The notes under the pieces: generated by a model | Told to the model about the DNA's origin: nothing | Databases searched by the model: none | What the model saw: only the letters and a program-made list of their open reading frames with translations | NCBI GenBank assembly: GCA_905178155.1 | Contig: CAJINV010000004.1 | Span: 2,744,565-2,808,564 of the forward strand | DNA: 64,000 nucleotides | Source: Amoebophrya sp. A120 | Lineage: Eukaryota > Sar > Dinophyceae > Syndiniales > Amoebophryaceae | Direction of reading: 5' to 3' | Shown here: positions 1 through 11,148 of the stretch, in pieces | Layout of the letters: every line of letters starts with the position of its first letter | Numbering within the stretch: position 1 is the first letter of the stretch | Made by a program: the position numbers and the translations under genes

Positions 1-1584
1 CACGACTAACACTATTGCACCCCGCCACTTGCCGTCGGTATCCACCAATACAAACGCATACAAAACTGGTCTATCATACTATACAATACTTACATAGACT
101 ATATCATCGGTATCACACCAATACAATACTTACATAGACAGTGGGCGTTTCCCTGTCTATTTAAGTTGCCAAAGACCTTGAAAGTAGTCCGCTTGTTCTG
201 GCGATACCTCCGCGAGCGTCTCGATTGGGTGCCAGCACAAGGACCGGGACGGAGTCATCCGGAGAACGCACCAGAAGGTGTGCGCGGGGTGGGGTGGCAA
301 CGAGCACCACGACCTCTGGATCGAGTTGTGGACGTACGCAGACTATCCAGCGACAGCGTGGCGTCTGGGTCTGGAAGAATGCAAGCATTGGGGGCACTAT
401 GTCCGAACTCCCGAAGAATCTGAATTGGGGCGGGGGGGCGGTGGCCCCTGCCCTATGTACCCAAGCCCCGCCCTACCACCACGCCCCCGCCCCCCCCCGG
501 GTACAATACTCCACCTACTCCGCCCTACCACCAAGCCCCCCCCCCTGATTCCGAGGCCTTACTCGTAGATTTTTGTAGATTTATTCGTTGACAGGAGGTG
601 CCTGTAGCAGGCGAGCGGGGATTCGGTCTAAACTTCTAGGCCGCACCTACGGGCGTGTGTGTTTGGGTTTTCTCTGTCCCATTCGCGAGTGCTTGTGGTG
701 CGGTACAAAAAAAGGGGAGCGTGCACTCATGTCCGATCGACCTTCAGGCGAAGACGGACCGCTGGCACGACTCAACAATTATTGTCGTCATCGACAACGA
801 ACACAATCATCAAGCAGCCGAACCGTTGATGCTGTGAAATTCATTCGCGACGAAACGTCGCATCGTTGAGAGCCATCGCTGAGCTCTTGGCGATTCCGTT
901 GAGGCGTCTCAAACCGTTGAGATGCAGCCGTTCCTTCGGGACATATCGGCTACAGCGTGGTAGTTGATAGGTGAAATGTCGGGCCCCCACACGGATTCGC
1001 GCTTTTAACATGAGAGATTTCGCAAGATTTCCTTCGTGTTTTAGCATAAGGCCGTGCATAGTATTGAGATGCAACCGTTGAGATTGAACCGTTGAGATTC
1101 CTGTATAACAACCCTTTTTCTTGCTGTCGAATCAAATACAAATTGCGTCGTACTACCCCTCCATCTGCATCTGTACGTTTACTTCAACTCCTTACATACC
1201 CATCTATCTGTGCGCGAGTTGGTCATGGACGAAAGCGAAAGGTGGTGGAGTGGTACCTTCTACAACTATGTACAAATAGATCATGATAGATCCGCTTCCG
1301 CGCGCATTTTCGCTACTTTTTTTTCATTATTTCTAAATGAGCTGAGCATCATCTGACAAAGGCCAAACGACGCCAAGCATTTTTCTTGCCTCTTATTGAA
1401 AACCTAAATCGATCATCTTGGGCTGCAGAGAGACACAGATGTGGTCCGGTATCGTCCAGGGACTCACACTCTTCTGCAAGTGATTGCCTCACTCTGCAAC
1501 TCCTGCAATGGCCTGATCTCACCTTTGGCACTAGGATGAAGATCGACCAAAAATTCATCAGCTTCCTCGTTCACAAGGACGTCA
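1..1584. other. Intergenic stretch, no supported gene
   Basis: Only short overlapping open frames without protein-like composition. A 19-bp direct repeat occurs at 81-99 and 121-139. A C-rich, A/T-interrupted tract lies at about 430-550. No IE ends or telomere-like repeats seen. Confidence 0.5.
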
Positions 1585-1925
1585 TTTCCTTCCTTGTTGT
1601 TGTTCACAAAGGCGGCCATAAAGATGGAATGATATGCTCTCTGCCAAGGAGGTTTTTCTCCCTGGAGAGGCCGGATATCGCATGTCAAAGAATGTGATTG
1701 ATATATCTTTTTGTAGTTGAAGATGTTTATTTTTTTGATTGCGTTGTCGTTTTCGTCATGTAGTTTCCTTCCTTGTTCACAAAGGCGGCCATAAAGCTGG
1801 AATGATATGCTCTCTGCCAAGGAGGTTTTTCTCCCTGCAGAGGCCGGATATCGCATGTCAAAGAATGTGATTGATATATCTTTTTGTAGTTGAAGATGTT
1901 TATTTTTTGATTGCGTTGTCGTTTT
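1585..1925. repeat. Tandem duplication of about 170 bp
   Basis: The block at about 1585-1754 is repeated almost unchanged at about 1764-1925. Differences are a short TTG-rich insertion near the start of copy 1 and a few substitutions. A minus-strand open frame (1464-2057) runs through both copies but reads them in different frames, so it is unlikely to be a real protein. The stretch near 1510-1560 on the minus strand looks more coding and ends at a GTGAG donor; it could be a lone exon. Confidence 0.75.
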
Positions 1926-2696
1926 TTTTTCTGGTCTATAGCGGCCAAGCCATTTCTGTCGTTTTGTGACTCTGTACTGTGAGAACGAGAAGTAATTACA
2001 GTCAGACGCCTTGGAATAAACAGGATCACAGAAATAGCAAGGCGCTTTTGCTAACATTGCCTTTCAAAAAAAAAAAGGGTACTGCCTAATAGTCTTAGTC
2101 TGCCGGCTTCAAAGGGTACAGTTTGTAACCGCACAAAAGTTCGCTCTCGCTCGCTATTATTTTATATCAAACTAAACAGTCTAGTCTGGCTGCTCAGATG
2201 CAGTCTCTGAGCTTTTCAATTATATGAAAATACCTCCGTAGAGGCAGGATTTGTCTCGCCGCCAGCCATGAGATTGACAAAAATTAGTCTACTGGATCTG
2301 CAGCAGATAAAGGTTCAAGTTGAGACTGCAATAATTCCTGCAGTGTTAGTTAAGCTGCACAAAAGAACGTGTTCTCGAGATGTATAAAAAAAAATACGAA
2401 CTACTTCTGACCTATCATTAGCTATAAGATGCTATTTTACTTTGTTCGAGAAAAATGTGCCAGCCCGAGTGTCAGGTTGGCGAAACCAACACTCCCGAAT
2501 CGGTGTCAATGGGCTTCGGCTTGTCTAGACGCTTCTTTTTTTGAGTATATCAATTTCTTTCTTATGCATGATGATGAATGTTTGTAGAGTGTTAATATGC
2601 CCTACTGCTGATAATGAAAACGTGCCTCGGCCATCACAGAAATCGCCCGGCGACATCTTTGCTTTACACCTGCTTGTCGCACGACCGGAGTTCTAC
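1926..2696. other. Intergenic, nothing recognised
   Basis: AT-rich sequence with several T and A homopolymers. No credible exon, RNA gene or IE ends seen on either strand. Confidence 0.4.
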
Positions 2697-3077
2697 TCAC
2701 TGGTATTGATAGTGAGTTGCGCACCAGCCATTTCCATTTGCCTCCCCCTCAGCGCCCCAATGCTTAACTCCGCCACTGTAGTTCTGCTGGTTGTAGTTGT
2801 TCATCTTTGACCTTTTATATTGCAACCCCGACGGGTAATCCCGCCAGAATTTGAAGTCATCGCTTTTGCAATCGTTGAAGTTTCGCCGGAATTGTCGAAC
2901 CAGCGACGCCATATGCTGACTCCGCTCACACGAAAAATTCACGTAAGAATCTCGGAAGTGGTCCAACCCTTCTGGCTGCGAGTGTTTGCCCCAATCGCCA
3001 TAGCACGAAATTGCGGCGGCGGAGCAGCACCGCGACACGATGTCAACCGTAAGCGTTACTTCAGGAAAAACCACCAT
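2697..3077 (-). CDS. Possible exon, unknown protein
   Basis: A 126-codon open frame. The middle part is protein-like: Cys, Trp and Phe residues are spread evenly, with Cys near residues 18, 19, 25, 50 and 70 and an aromatic-rich FKFWRDYP segment. The C-terminal part is Asn/Gln/Gly-rich. No family is recognised. It lies on the same strand as every other gene here. It could be one exon of a larger gene or a chance frame; no splice partners were found. Confidence 0.3.
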   Translation of the reverse strand: MVVFPEVTLTVDIVSRCCSAAAISCYGDWGKHSQPEGLDHFRDSYVNFSCERSQHMASLVRQFRRNFNDCKSDDFKFWRDYPSGLQYKRSKMNNYNQQNYSGGVKHWGAEGEANGNGWCATHYQYQ

Positions 3078-3312
3078 TTCTGTAAAGTTGTAATTTTAAT
3101 GTGCTTTTACGTTAATTCATCAATTATGCACGACCATATGCATTCGGTTTAGTTTTTATTAGAGGAAACGGGGCAGGCTCGCAGATGTTCTTCGTGTTCA
3201 CTCGTGGCTCCCACATCATGTTGTCTCACAACGAATAAATGAATAGCAGTCCGATAGACAAAAAATCGCTGACCACGTTCTTTCGGCGCTGCAGCACGCA
3301 ATAAAAATGTAT

Positions 3313-4278
3313 CTATGTATCTATATAATTGATACCCTCATCCCGGAGGACTGCAATCGGATCATTCGGATACGCGCCACCAGAGGACTGCGCCTCCAGA
3401 AATCTATCGGCGTCCGTGATGCGATAGATCGGAATAGCAGCCTGGCCCGCGGGCATGTGCACCGGCGTGACGCGCGTGACCCTCAGCCAGTGGCTTCGAA
3501 AGGGGTCCGGCCCCGTCTTCGCGTACCCACCGAGCGGGAAGTCGGTACTGGCACCGCGATAGAGCGCGACGATTTGTCCCCTGGCAAGGAGCTGGTTTCC
3601 TCTGTCGGGCAGGACGTCGAAAATGACTACTTGGTATTCTTTAAGAAGCAAGTTACTCAAGTCGTCACATTCGTCCCGCTTCATCTGCGTCGTCGCGACC
3701 ACCACTGCAGCGTCCGTTCCGTTGCTGATCTCTGCAGTTTTGCGCAGGACAGCACGCCCAAGCTCGGCCTGCAAGGCCGTGTCGTCGGACGCGGAGAGCC
3801 GCTCGCACCGCAAAGCGTAGTCGTCTGCCTCTGGATCCGAACTGTACGCCTTCGCGTCGAGTAGCCCGTTGCTGCAGGTTGTCTGCGCGCGGCCCCGGCG
3901 GGGGGCAGCAGCTTTTCCTGGGTCTTCGCGGGAGAAGAAGCTGCGGGGCAGTGCGGGAAGAATCCGGACCGCAGGGGCAGAATAGTGGTCGCTGATGAAG
4001 ATCGCCTTGCAAGTGGTTGTAATCTTTCGGTTCGGCGCCGCAGTCCTCAGTCTGAAAACCATCGTGCTGTCTGTCTTCAGAGGTAACGCAGGAAGACTTA
4101 TTGTGTTCCCGTTGATAATGTTCACAAAGTTTTCTACTCCACAACCCTGCGCAGAGGGGGTCGGACACAGCAGGTCGACGACGGGAGGCGGATTGCTTGG
4201 TGGAATAACGCGTGGTGGAGCGCAGCAGTTGCTGGCTGGCAAAAAGTTGTTTGCCGGGTTCTCCGGCGGACAACTCAT
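3313..4278 (-). CDS. Hypothetical protein, 321 aa
   Basis: Single open frame starting at the ATG at 4278. The N-terminus is rich in Pro and Cys (several CC and PP pairs). The central region has basic, low-complexity stretches. The C-terminal half (about residues 190-321) looks globular, with hydrophobic strands such as YQVVIFDVLPD and GQIVALYRG. No signal peptide, membrane span or known domain could be recognised. It lies 205 bp downstream of the Gln/Asn-rich gene on the same strand. Neither IEs nor GT-AG introns were found in it, unlike most genes here. Coding status is likely from length and composition; function is unknown. Confidence 0.7.
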   Translation of the reverse strand: MSCPPENPANNFLPASNCCAPPRVIPPSNPPPVVDLLCPTPSAQGCGVENFVNIINGNTISLPALPLKTDSTMVFRLRTAAPNRKITTTCKAIFISDHYSAPAVRILPALPRSFFSREDPGKAAAPRRGRAQTTCSNGLLDAKAYSSDPEADDYALRCERLSASDDTALQAELGRAVLRKTAEISNGTDAAVVVATTQMKRDECDDLSNLLLKEYQVVIFDVLPDRGNQLLARGQIVALYRGASTDFPLGGYAKTGPDPFRSHWLRVTRVTPVHMPAGQAAIPIYRITDADRFLEAQSSGGAYPNDPIAVLRDEGINYIDT

Positions 4279-4483
4279 CGCCCAATTACCTTTTTTTCAA
4301 TTTTCTACATTACCTACAAAATCAAAATTTCATTTCCAGCTCGGCTGTTTGTGCCGACGTCCAGTCTATCTACCTACAAACTGAGGTCACGTTTCGCTAT
4401 GAGAAAGGGGATCCAACGTCTGCAAAAAACAATGTCCGCAAGCAGCTGGTGCAGATGCCACTTCTTCTACAACACTAAGTACG

Positions 4484-6394
4484 TCAACAATCCTCGGATG
4501 TAAAAATAAATTTACTATTCCATTCGTTGGGAACAGGTCCAGGTCCAGGCTGTAGCACCGTGTGCCAGCCAATATCACCCGGCGGGTGCGGGTGCGAAGC
4601 GGAGTTTGTGTTGTGCAGCTCGCAGTAGGTCGGTTGCTGTCCCTGCACATGCAGCTGTTCTTGCGGTGCATGTAGTTGCATCTGCGACTGCGGCATGGAA
4701 GCCAGATTAGCTGCTGCTGCTGTGCCACCTCTTCCATCAAAATTGCTATACCCGTTTTGCTGGATCATTATTTGCGGTTGTGCACCGGAATTGGGCACAG
4801 CTGCAGGATTGTAGGCATTGTTGTACTCGTTCTGCATCCCCGAAGCGTCAAGAGCTTTGTCGTAGTTGTTGCATGCTGCACTAGTTAGGTTGTTGTGGTA
4901 CGGGCCATTGTTCCCGCCTAGTACTGGGCCACTCAGTATCATGGGCACGTCGTTGCTACGTACCTGCACATCCTGATGTTGCAACACACCCACAGCACCT
5001 GCTCGTCCGTTGTGGGTGTTTATGCCGTAGAAACAAGCCGGCGCCGGGCCTTGCTGAGTGTGCTGGCTGCTAAGAGGAGGACAATCTGGCTGTGGCGTCC
5101 CTTCTTGTTGATGCTGCGGATGTCCCGGCACCAGCCCCTGCACCTGTTGTGGCTGCGGCGGCAGTTGCTGCGGTACTTGCTGCGGCAGTTGCTGCGGTAC
5201 TTGCGGCAGCTGCTGTGTTAGGGTTAGCTGTTCCCCCCTTGGTACGAGTCCGAAAAAAATTGCTTCGCCTAGACGGCCCTTCGGAAGAGACATATCAGCA
5301 GGATGGCTGTTTCCTGCCACATTGAAAACATTGCTTCGCGGCGCAGCAATTGGATCTGGCCTGGCGCTGTAAAAAGTCCCTCCGTTCGGTTGTGTCTCCA
5401 AGTTGTACTGGTAACCAGAAGAAGCGCGATCTTCACTCGCTGGCGCCATGTTTGGCTCCGGCATCGTCTCCATCTGTGTCATTATGTGGCTACTCATAAC
5501 CGCTTGTTGATGTTGCGCACCACGATCTGCCGCCACACTCACACTCATCCCGGGTGCGGGTAGCTGTGGGTCGTGTCCGTGTGGCTCCAACATATTAACT
5601 TGTGGCGCACCACAAAAATTATGCGGTGTCAAGAAGTTCGGAGCTAGCGTATTTAGCCCAGCAGGTGCGGCCGCGCCATAATGTGCGATCGGTCTGCTCT
5701 GTGCGACGATATCGTCTCGACTGACCACAGGAAGTGCGGAGGTCGGTTCATTTACTTTCTGCGCAAGCATTTCTTCATCTCGACTGAGAACAGGAAGCGT
5801 TCCTGAACAAGACGCGCCACCGCTTTCCGGACCCGTCGCGGTTTGTGGTAAGTTGTAACAAGCGTGCACGCCATTGCCGTAATTGTTGTAGCTGTTCGGC
5901 GTTGGGGTTGGCGTGGGAGTGGTGGTCAGAAGATTCTCGTCCATCGGAGACAGCCCTTCGTCCGCGGTACTTCCGCAGTAAGAGTGCGTACTAGCCGGCG
6001 CACGTCCATCCAGGTCTTCTTTTGATAGTGCAAGTCTTAGATCTGCTGGCTCAAGAACATGATCTTCGTGCCCTGCAACAGAAGTCTTGGTAAAAATATT
6101 CGATCTAGTATTCCGAAAAGTATCCTGCGGGTACGTGACACCGCGCTGCAGCTGAGTCGCATCATCGTGGTCAAAAGGCAGAGGCGCGAGACTGTCCTCC
6201 TCCTCCTCAGCTTGATAGGCACGCACATTCCCAGCAGCCGGTGCCGAACGTATCGACTGCGAGCGATGTAAAGCACGAGGCGAGAAATTGCTCTGCTCTT
6301 CGGGAGCCATAGCCGAGGACGCATTCGGATTTGCAACAGTGGCGTGCTGCTGGTGCTGCTGTAGATCTCCCGTTGCGGCTCTCATCGTTGACAA
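4484..6394 (-). CDS. Gln/Asn/Pro-rich low-complexity protein, 636 aa
   Basis: Uninterrupted frame of 636 codons starting at 6394. The protein is of biased composition throughout: a Gln/His-rich N-terminus, an acidic EEEED patch near residue 62, a TPTPTPTPN tract near residue 158, and a PQQLPQQ-type repeat region around residues 390-425. Such composition is typical of disordered RNA-binding or prion-like scaffold proteins, but no folded domain is visible, so any role is speculation. No introns are apparent. Just upstream of the start is a run of telomere-type CCCTAAA units (6401-6432). Confidence 0.7.
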   Translation of the reverse strand: MSTMRAATGDLQQHQQHATVANPNASSAMAPEEQSNFSPRALHRSQSIRSAPAAGNVRAYQAEEEEDSLAPLPFDHDDATQLQRGVTYPQDTFRNTRSNIFTKTSVAGHEDHVLEPADLRLALSKEDLDGRAPASTHSYCGSTADEGLSPMDENLLTTTPTPTPTPNSYNNYGNGVHACYNLPQTATGPESGGASCSGTLPVLSRDEEMLAQKVNEPTSALPVVSRDDIVAQSRPIAHYGAAAPAGLNTLAPNFLTPHNFCGAPQVNMLEPHGHDPQLPAPGMSVSVAADRGAQHQQAVMSSHIMTQMETMPEPNMAPASEDRASSGYQYNLETQPNGGTFYSARPDPIAAPRSNVFNVAGNSHPADMSLPKGRLGEAIFFGLVPRGEQLTLTQQLPQVPQQLPQQVPQQLPPQPQQVQGLVPGHPQHQQEGTPQPDCPPLSSQHTQQGPAPACFYGINTHNGRAGAVGVLQHQDVQVRSNDVPMILSGPVLGGNNGPYHNNLTSAACNNYDKALDASGMQNEYNNAYNPAAVPNSGAQPQIMIQQNGYSNFDGRGGTAAAANLASMPQSQMQLHAPQEQLHVQGQQPTYCELHNTNSASHPHPPGDIGWHTVLQPGPGPVPNEWNSKFIFTSEDC

Positions 6395-6400
6395 ACTGAA

Positions 6401-6432
6401 ACCTAACCCTGACTAAACCCTAAACCCTAAAA
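6401..6432. repeat. Telomere-like CCCTAAA units upstream of a start codon
   Basis: Degenerate and perfect CCCTAAA units sit 7-38 bp upstream of the ATG at 6394. In the gene's sense they read TTTAGGG and contain several TTTAG sites that could act as splice acceptors. Confidence 0.6.
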
Positions 6433-7445
6433 CTGTGAAAACGCCTTTTGTTCTTAAAGTACAATCCGAAAGTAGCTTTACTTTTTGTTTCTGGTACCTT
6501 AATCTTCACAAATCGATTTCCCGCCTAAATCAGATGCCTTTCATTCATCTTTGTTGTATATACTTCGTTGTGTTCCGTCGAGCTTGAAGAGTTATATTTC
6601 TATCTGAAATAGAGTTCACCTACACCTCTTGGTCAAGGCCGCTCGTCTGGCGTCGAGGACCACAAGTAGTCAGACGTACACTATGTTCCTACATGATCGT
6701 ATCTCGTACGAGAAACGAAGTACAAAAATAATGGTGCGTCCTCGACTCCATAGAACTATACAACAGAGTTGTTTGCCTGCGCATTTTTTACAAAATATCT
6801 TTGCAAGGAGATCGACAGAAGTGGCTTCACTTGTTCTTGTGGTCCTTGTCTATATCATATACAATTGCAGTTTTTGTTTTTGAGCTTGTTCATCACGACG
6901 TAGTCTCACTCGTGAAGTGAGCCTGGTTGTTGGACTGGACAGAGCAAAGGATCGTCGTTGAAAACGAGAGCAATGCTCCATGTCAGCGAGGATCGATGAC
7001 TGTGAACTTCGACTCTTCTTGAGAGCGACACAGAGTGCGGAACCATAAATCAGCATAAACTAATTCAAGTTCTCCATATAATTGCGACGGCTACAGGACA
7101 TCAGAAGAGAACTCTTAACTACATTGCGATTGCTGACGACCAAGTACAATGGTGAGAATGAGCCTTCGCCTTCGGATCTTGTGGTTGTGCCGCGTAGTAC
7201 GAGTCCACGAATAGATAAGAATAAAGCACTTCGGTTAAATTTTGCTGTAATACGCGTTTTTGCCGTCGTACTCACAGGACGGGACATGATCAGAATGTAC
7301 GTACTTGTTTCACACGAATGCTGAACCACATCAATGCGCCCCCTTCGAGTCAAAGTCACAACTCTCACTCTGGCACGATGCAATCATCATCAGCTTCTAC
7401 CTCCTTATGTCCACAACTGCTTCCACCATTCGTGGTTTGCGTCAG
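6433..7445. other. Intergenic, nothing recognised
   Basis: About 1 kb of AT-rich sequence between the Gln/Asn-rich gene and the next upstream gene. The open frames are short and overlap on both strands with no protein-like pattern. Confidence 0.4.
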
Positions 7446-8325
7446 TCACCGTCCCGCTTTCTCAAGATTGCTCACTTCCGCTTCAAACGCTTCCCGCATC
7501 CCGGTCACGGTAGCAGTTAGCTCCTGCGCCTGATTGCGCATACTTCGCATTTCATCAAGAATCGCCTCCCCTGCGACGTTATGAACTGCAAAAGGAAAAG
7601 TCTCGTACTCGTATAACTGCATTACAAATTTCCTCAGCATGAGAAGTAAAATTTGTATATGCGAATTTACCTTAAAGAAAAGATTTGCAATGCATGATTG
7701 CAATACGAGTGCGATACTTTTGCACAGGATAGACATCCTGCTTCTCCTCCGCGGTCGGTGGCGGGCTAGCACCGCCGCCCGCGGCCGTTGCAGAGCCTGC
7801 TGCATCTCCTTTTTCACTATCGGCGAATGAGGTGCTTTTGTTGCCTTTCTTGGCGGGACGATCAACAGATGAAGATGCTGCACAAGTAGTTGATGTCCTC
7901 TTCATCACCCCGCGACCAGCGCCAGTTCTCCGCGTAGAAGATTGCTCGTCTACGATCACCGGCGGTGCGTACAGAGAAACCCCTCGTTTCCTGTTCTCCC
8001 GGAATTTTTCCAGAGCCTTTGCGGACTGCAAACTCGCGTATCCCGCGTGCTTGGCTGCGTCGTCGGCAAACATGCGCCCGGGTCCGGGTTTCTGCAGCCC
8101 TGCCGCGCGGGCGGCGTAGTAGGAGGCTTTATCCGAGTACTCCTTCCCCTGTTGCAGCAACGCTTCCGGCCCGGCAAGCCGGTGTCCGCACGGACAAGCG
8201 GCGAGCACGGACGACTGTTTGGTGCGGAGTCCGAGCATAGCCTCGCTGATCTGCGCGGAAGCCTCACCAAGGGCGTCCAGAAAACTCGTTTTGTTGTGGG
8301 GGAGAGAAGGGAAGGAGGAAGACAT
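7446..8325 (-). CDS. Unknown protein, two exons split by an IE; paralogue of 8996-9592
   Basis: Exon 1 runs 8325-7732 and exon 2 runs 7579-7446. Removing the IE (7580-7731) with one 5-bp duplication joins ...KQDV to AGEAI in frame and gives about 240 residues. Exon 1 carries a predicted helical segment with DKAS, PGPG and A..S..AKALEKF spacing at about residues 64-115, then a basic Ser/Thr-rich linker. Exon 2 is helical with heptad-like spacing (EMRSMRNQAQELTATV) and may be a coiled coil. The DKAS/PG/A..S..A pattern recurs in the neighbouring gene 8996-9592, so the two look like tandem paralogues. No family is recognised. Confidence 0.7.
7580..7731. mobile_element. Introner-like element, family A
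   Basis: 152 bp, starts TATGAACTGCAAAAG, ends CTTTTGCACAGGATA. Flanking duplication gacgt/gacat (4 of 5). Ends are inverted repeats built on ACTCGTA/TACGAGT. Sits in the coding region of 7446-8325; excision restores the frame. Confidence 0.9.
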
Positions 8326-8995
8326 TTTTGACGTTTTCTTTTTTGTGGACCACTTGGGAGATTAGATCAGAGCCGTCCGTGTGTAAATCTGCACTAAATG
8401 GGGCAGGAGCTCGAGCTCGATTGATGAACTGGAAAAATGTACAAGATAAACATCCACATGGACGATGTTACCAGTTGGAAGAGGAAAGCCGAATGCGTTA
8501 CCCGAAATTTTTATTTTAGTCTTCAAAGATTGAGCCACAGACGCGAAAATCACAATTCCTTGCTTTTTTTACGACTGAAATGCCATGCTCCGCTACAACA
8601 CTGCTATCACACGAATGCGATTTTTACGAAGGAGCGGCCACTGCTCAACAAGCGATTGCGATTCACCGTCAGCTTCTTCCATTGTTATGTATTGTGAAAA
8701 TTATCGAAGCTTCAATCAACAGCAACAGGGCGAGCGAATCGATAATACGAGAAGAAACAGAACCGAAAATAACACCATGACGAGTGCGCTACTTTCATTT
8801 ATGCTGAAGATGTGTGTCCTCGTCCAATAAGTTCTTTCTGACCATTATTTTGATGCTGTCAAGTTGAATTCCATCTAGCGACAACGCTTGCCCTCCATCG
8901 CGAAAATGCGTAGTCTGGATTGTTTCCTGCTCCCGATCCATCGTAGAATCGTAGCGAACTACGGAACAACCAAATGATCGCAAATCTTCGCATGA

Positions 8996-9592
8996 TCACA
9001 AATCAAACGACTCTTTGCCCCTGGTCGTCGCCCGCGCGGCCCGCAGAGCGCGGTCGCGGGCAAATTTCGAGTGTGCAAAGGCGTTTTCCACGTTGGTCTG
9101 CAGTTTTGCGGCCCCCGGAACGCCCTGCACCTTCACCATCGCCGCCTGATTCAGCGTGCTGGCCTTGTCGTTCAGTCGCGCTGCCTCGAGCAGCAGGTCC
9201 TTCGGGGTCGACACAGTTTTCAAGCCCCGGCCGAAACAGCTGCTGAAAACCGGTAGCGACCCGAGCGTCGTGGAGAGAAAGGTCTCGATTTGGCTGGGAA
9301 ACGAAAACGCGCTGGTTTTTAGTCGGTTGGAAAGGCCGGCTTCGGAGATGAGCACTGAGTTGTGGCTTTCGCCGATAGAAGAGGACGCTGTGTCGTCCGC
9401 AAGAATTCTACTCGAGGAAGCACATGATGAGGAGGAGCCAGATGTTGATGAAAACGTTCCTTTCACTCTTGCCGTTAAAACCGCATCGGTATGATCCGCC
9501 GGAAAGAAGGCTCTTGCGAAGAAGGACGAAGATGCCGTCGAACCTCCTGTCATCGAAGCACCAACGGCGGCGTTGGCGCTGCTAGACACCAT
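8996..9592 (-). CDS. Unknown protein, paralogue of 7446-8325
   Basis: 198 codons from the ATG at 9592. The frame stays open upstream to an ATG at 9715, but those extra residues are hydrophobic/basic and look like untranslated sequence. The N-terminal half is Ser/Ala/Thr-rich. The C-terminal half has the pattern LNDKAS, GVPG and AHSKFARDRALRAARA, which matches DKAS, PGPG and ASLQSAKALEKF in the gene just downstream, at similar spacing. This suggests a tandem duplication followed by divergence. There is no IE here, although its paralogue has one. Function unknown. Confidence 0.65.
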   Translation of the reverse strand: MVSSSANAAVGASMTGGSTASSSFFARAFFPADHTDAVLTARVKGTFSSTSGSSSSCASSSRILADDTASSSIGESHNSVLISEAGLSNRLKTSAFSFPSQIETFLSTTLGSLPVFSSCFGRGLKTVSTPKDLLLEAARLNDKASTLNQAAMVKVQGVPGAAKLQTNVENAFAHSKFARDRALRAARATTRGKESFDL

Positions 9593-9974
9593 GATCTTGG
9601 TTTTGCGTTTCTCAAGAAGGTAGATTTCAACAAGAACAACGCAGACAATTTTGATAAAGTAAACGCGTTCTTTCGTTTGGCTAGAAGTACCAAGAGTCTT
9701 CTCCAGAAACACCAATGCTGCTGGCTCGGATCATGTTGATTCAGCTTCTGAAAAGAACGAACGGCATCATCGATGTGCGAAATTGATGGGTTCTATTGCT
9801 CGAGCTCGACTTTTCTTGTCGACCGTTCACGAAATGAGACAACGAGTTCTGCAGTCGACTCGAAATTCCCGTCGCGAGTCCTGACAGAACTTCATAAAAT
9901 GCGTGAAACACGAAGAAGAAGAAGAACAGGTCCGATGGGTACTTGATTCTATTGCCATGAAACAAAAACTTCCA

Positions 9975-11148
9975 CAACTGGCACGAAAACGATTGACGAG
10001 AATGCAAGGTAAGCACCACGGGCATGCACACACACACCGCCCGGAGGCGGCATGCAATGCACAGCACTGGGAGCAGGATCTTCTCTATCTTTTTCCAAGG
10101 AGGTAACTTGACTTTTCTTTTTCTGAGGGAGCACTACTTTTGTTGTCGTTAGAATAAACAAAACTACCGCCTCTGCATGTTGTGGCCGAGGTGCATACAA
10201 AACGCAGGACCGAACTTTTTCCATCTAGTGCCACCGAGCCGCACAGTGGTCTTGTGCGCTACCACTAGAGTTAGGTCGAGGCGGGCGCTAGCGCTACGCG
10301 GCAGTCACGCAAGCTGGGCTCAACGCAGCAGTCAGGCAATCCTAACCACCACGTCGGCCGTAAAACAGATTTGCGTTTGTCAGAAGTTAGGAGCTGAAAG
10401 AGAAATAACTAAACCCTTTTGCAGACTAGAGAAACTAAAAACTAGGCTCCGAAGAGCTGAGCTGGAATGGGCGAGAAGACTAAGCTCCGAGGAGCTACCT
10501 TGGAAAGGTTTGAAAAAACTATGCTCCGAGGAGCGGGCCTGGGGGAGCTAAAACAAAACGAAGCTTTCAGATTTTGGATTTCAAACAAAAAAGAACTACA
10601 CGGCAATAGGTCAGAATAATGGTTTTGGTAATGCGAAAACCCTTAAAACGGCTACAAGTCGTGTTTTGTCGAGATCGCCAGGCGAACTAACAAAACTGCA
10701 GTTTTAGATGGGGACAAGGCGATACGTGTGAGATCATGGAAAACAGCAGCTCTATTGGACTTTCACTACCGTTCGTGAGTCTGTTTTCCCACCATAGCAT
10801 CGGGACAAGGCGAGCTTGATAAACCAAAAATGAGGTAAAACATTAAGCCAAGTGATCGTGTAATAGCATCGCAAGATTATCAACAACGGCGTTACCAAGC
10901 GAGACAAAACACGACGTCACTCGTCTCTCATCAGTACACCATCGTGTTGCGGACTAGCAAAGCTCTCAACTGATAAAGAGAAAGGTAAAAGAAAAAAGAA
11001 AGCCAAACTCAGGTAGTTTGACTTTTACCTTGCTGTAAAGAGACAGAGATAATGCACTATTTAGAAAGGTACGGTTTTTTTTTTTTTGTGTTTTTTATTT
11101 AACGATCAACTGGCACGAAAACGATTGACGAGAATGCAAGGTAAGCAC
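9975..11148. repeat. Pair of identical 42-bp direct repeats, 1132 bp apart
   Basis: Copies at 9975-10016 and 11107-11148 look identical over 42 bp; the sequences then diverge. On the plus strand each copy ends AATGCAAGGTAAGCAC, which contains a consensus splice-donor string (AAG/GTAAG). Confidence 0.8.
10446..10535. repeat. Three spaced GCTCCGAGGAGC palindromes
   Basis: Near-identical 12-13 bp palindromic units at 10446, 10484 and 10523, about 38 bp apart and each preceded by CTA. They could be remnants of a degenerate 38-bp tandem repeat. Confidence 0.6.

Noticed and set aside
1464-2057. Minus-strand 197-codon frame
   Set aside because: It reads two copies of a tandem duplication in different frames, so the sequence is not under coding constraint across its length.
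10177-10551. Plus-strand 124-codon frame
   Set aside because: Runs through the GCTCCGAGGAGC repeats; its Leu/Arg/Glu-rich tail is produced by them, and it opposes the strand of all real genes.
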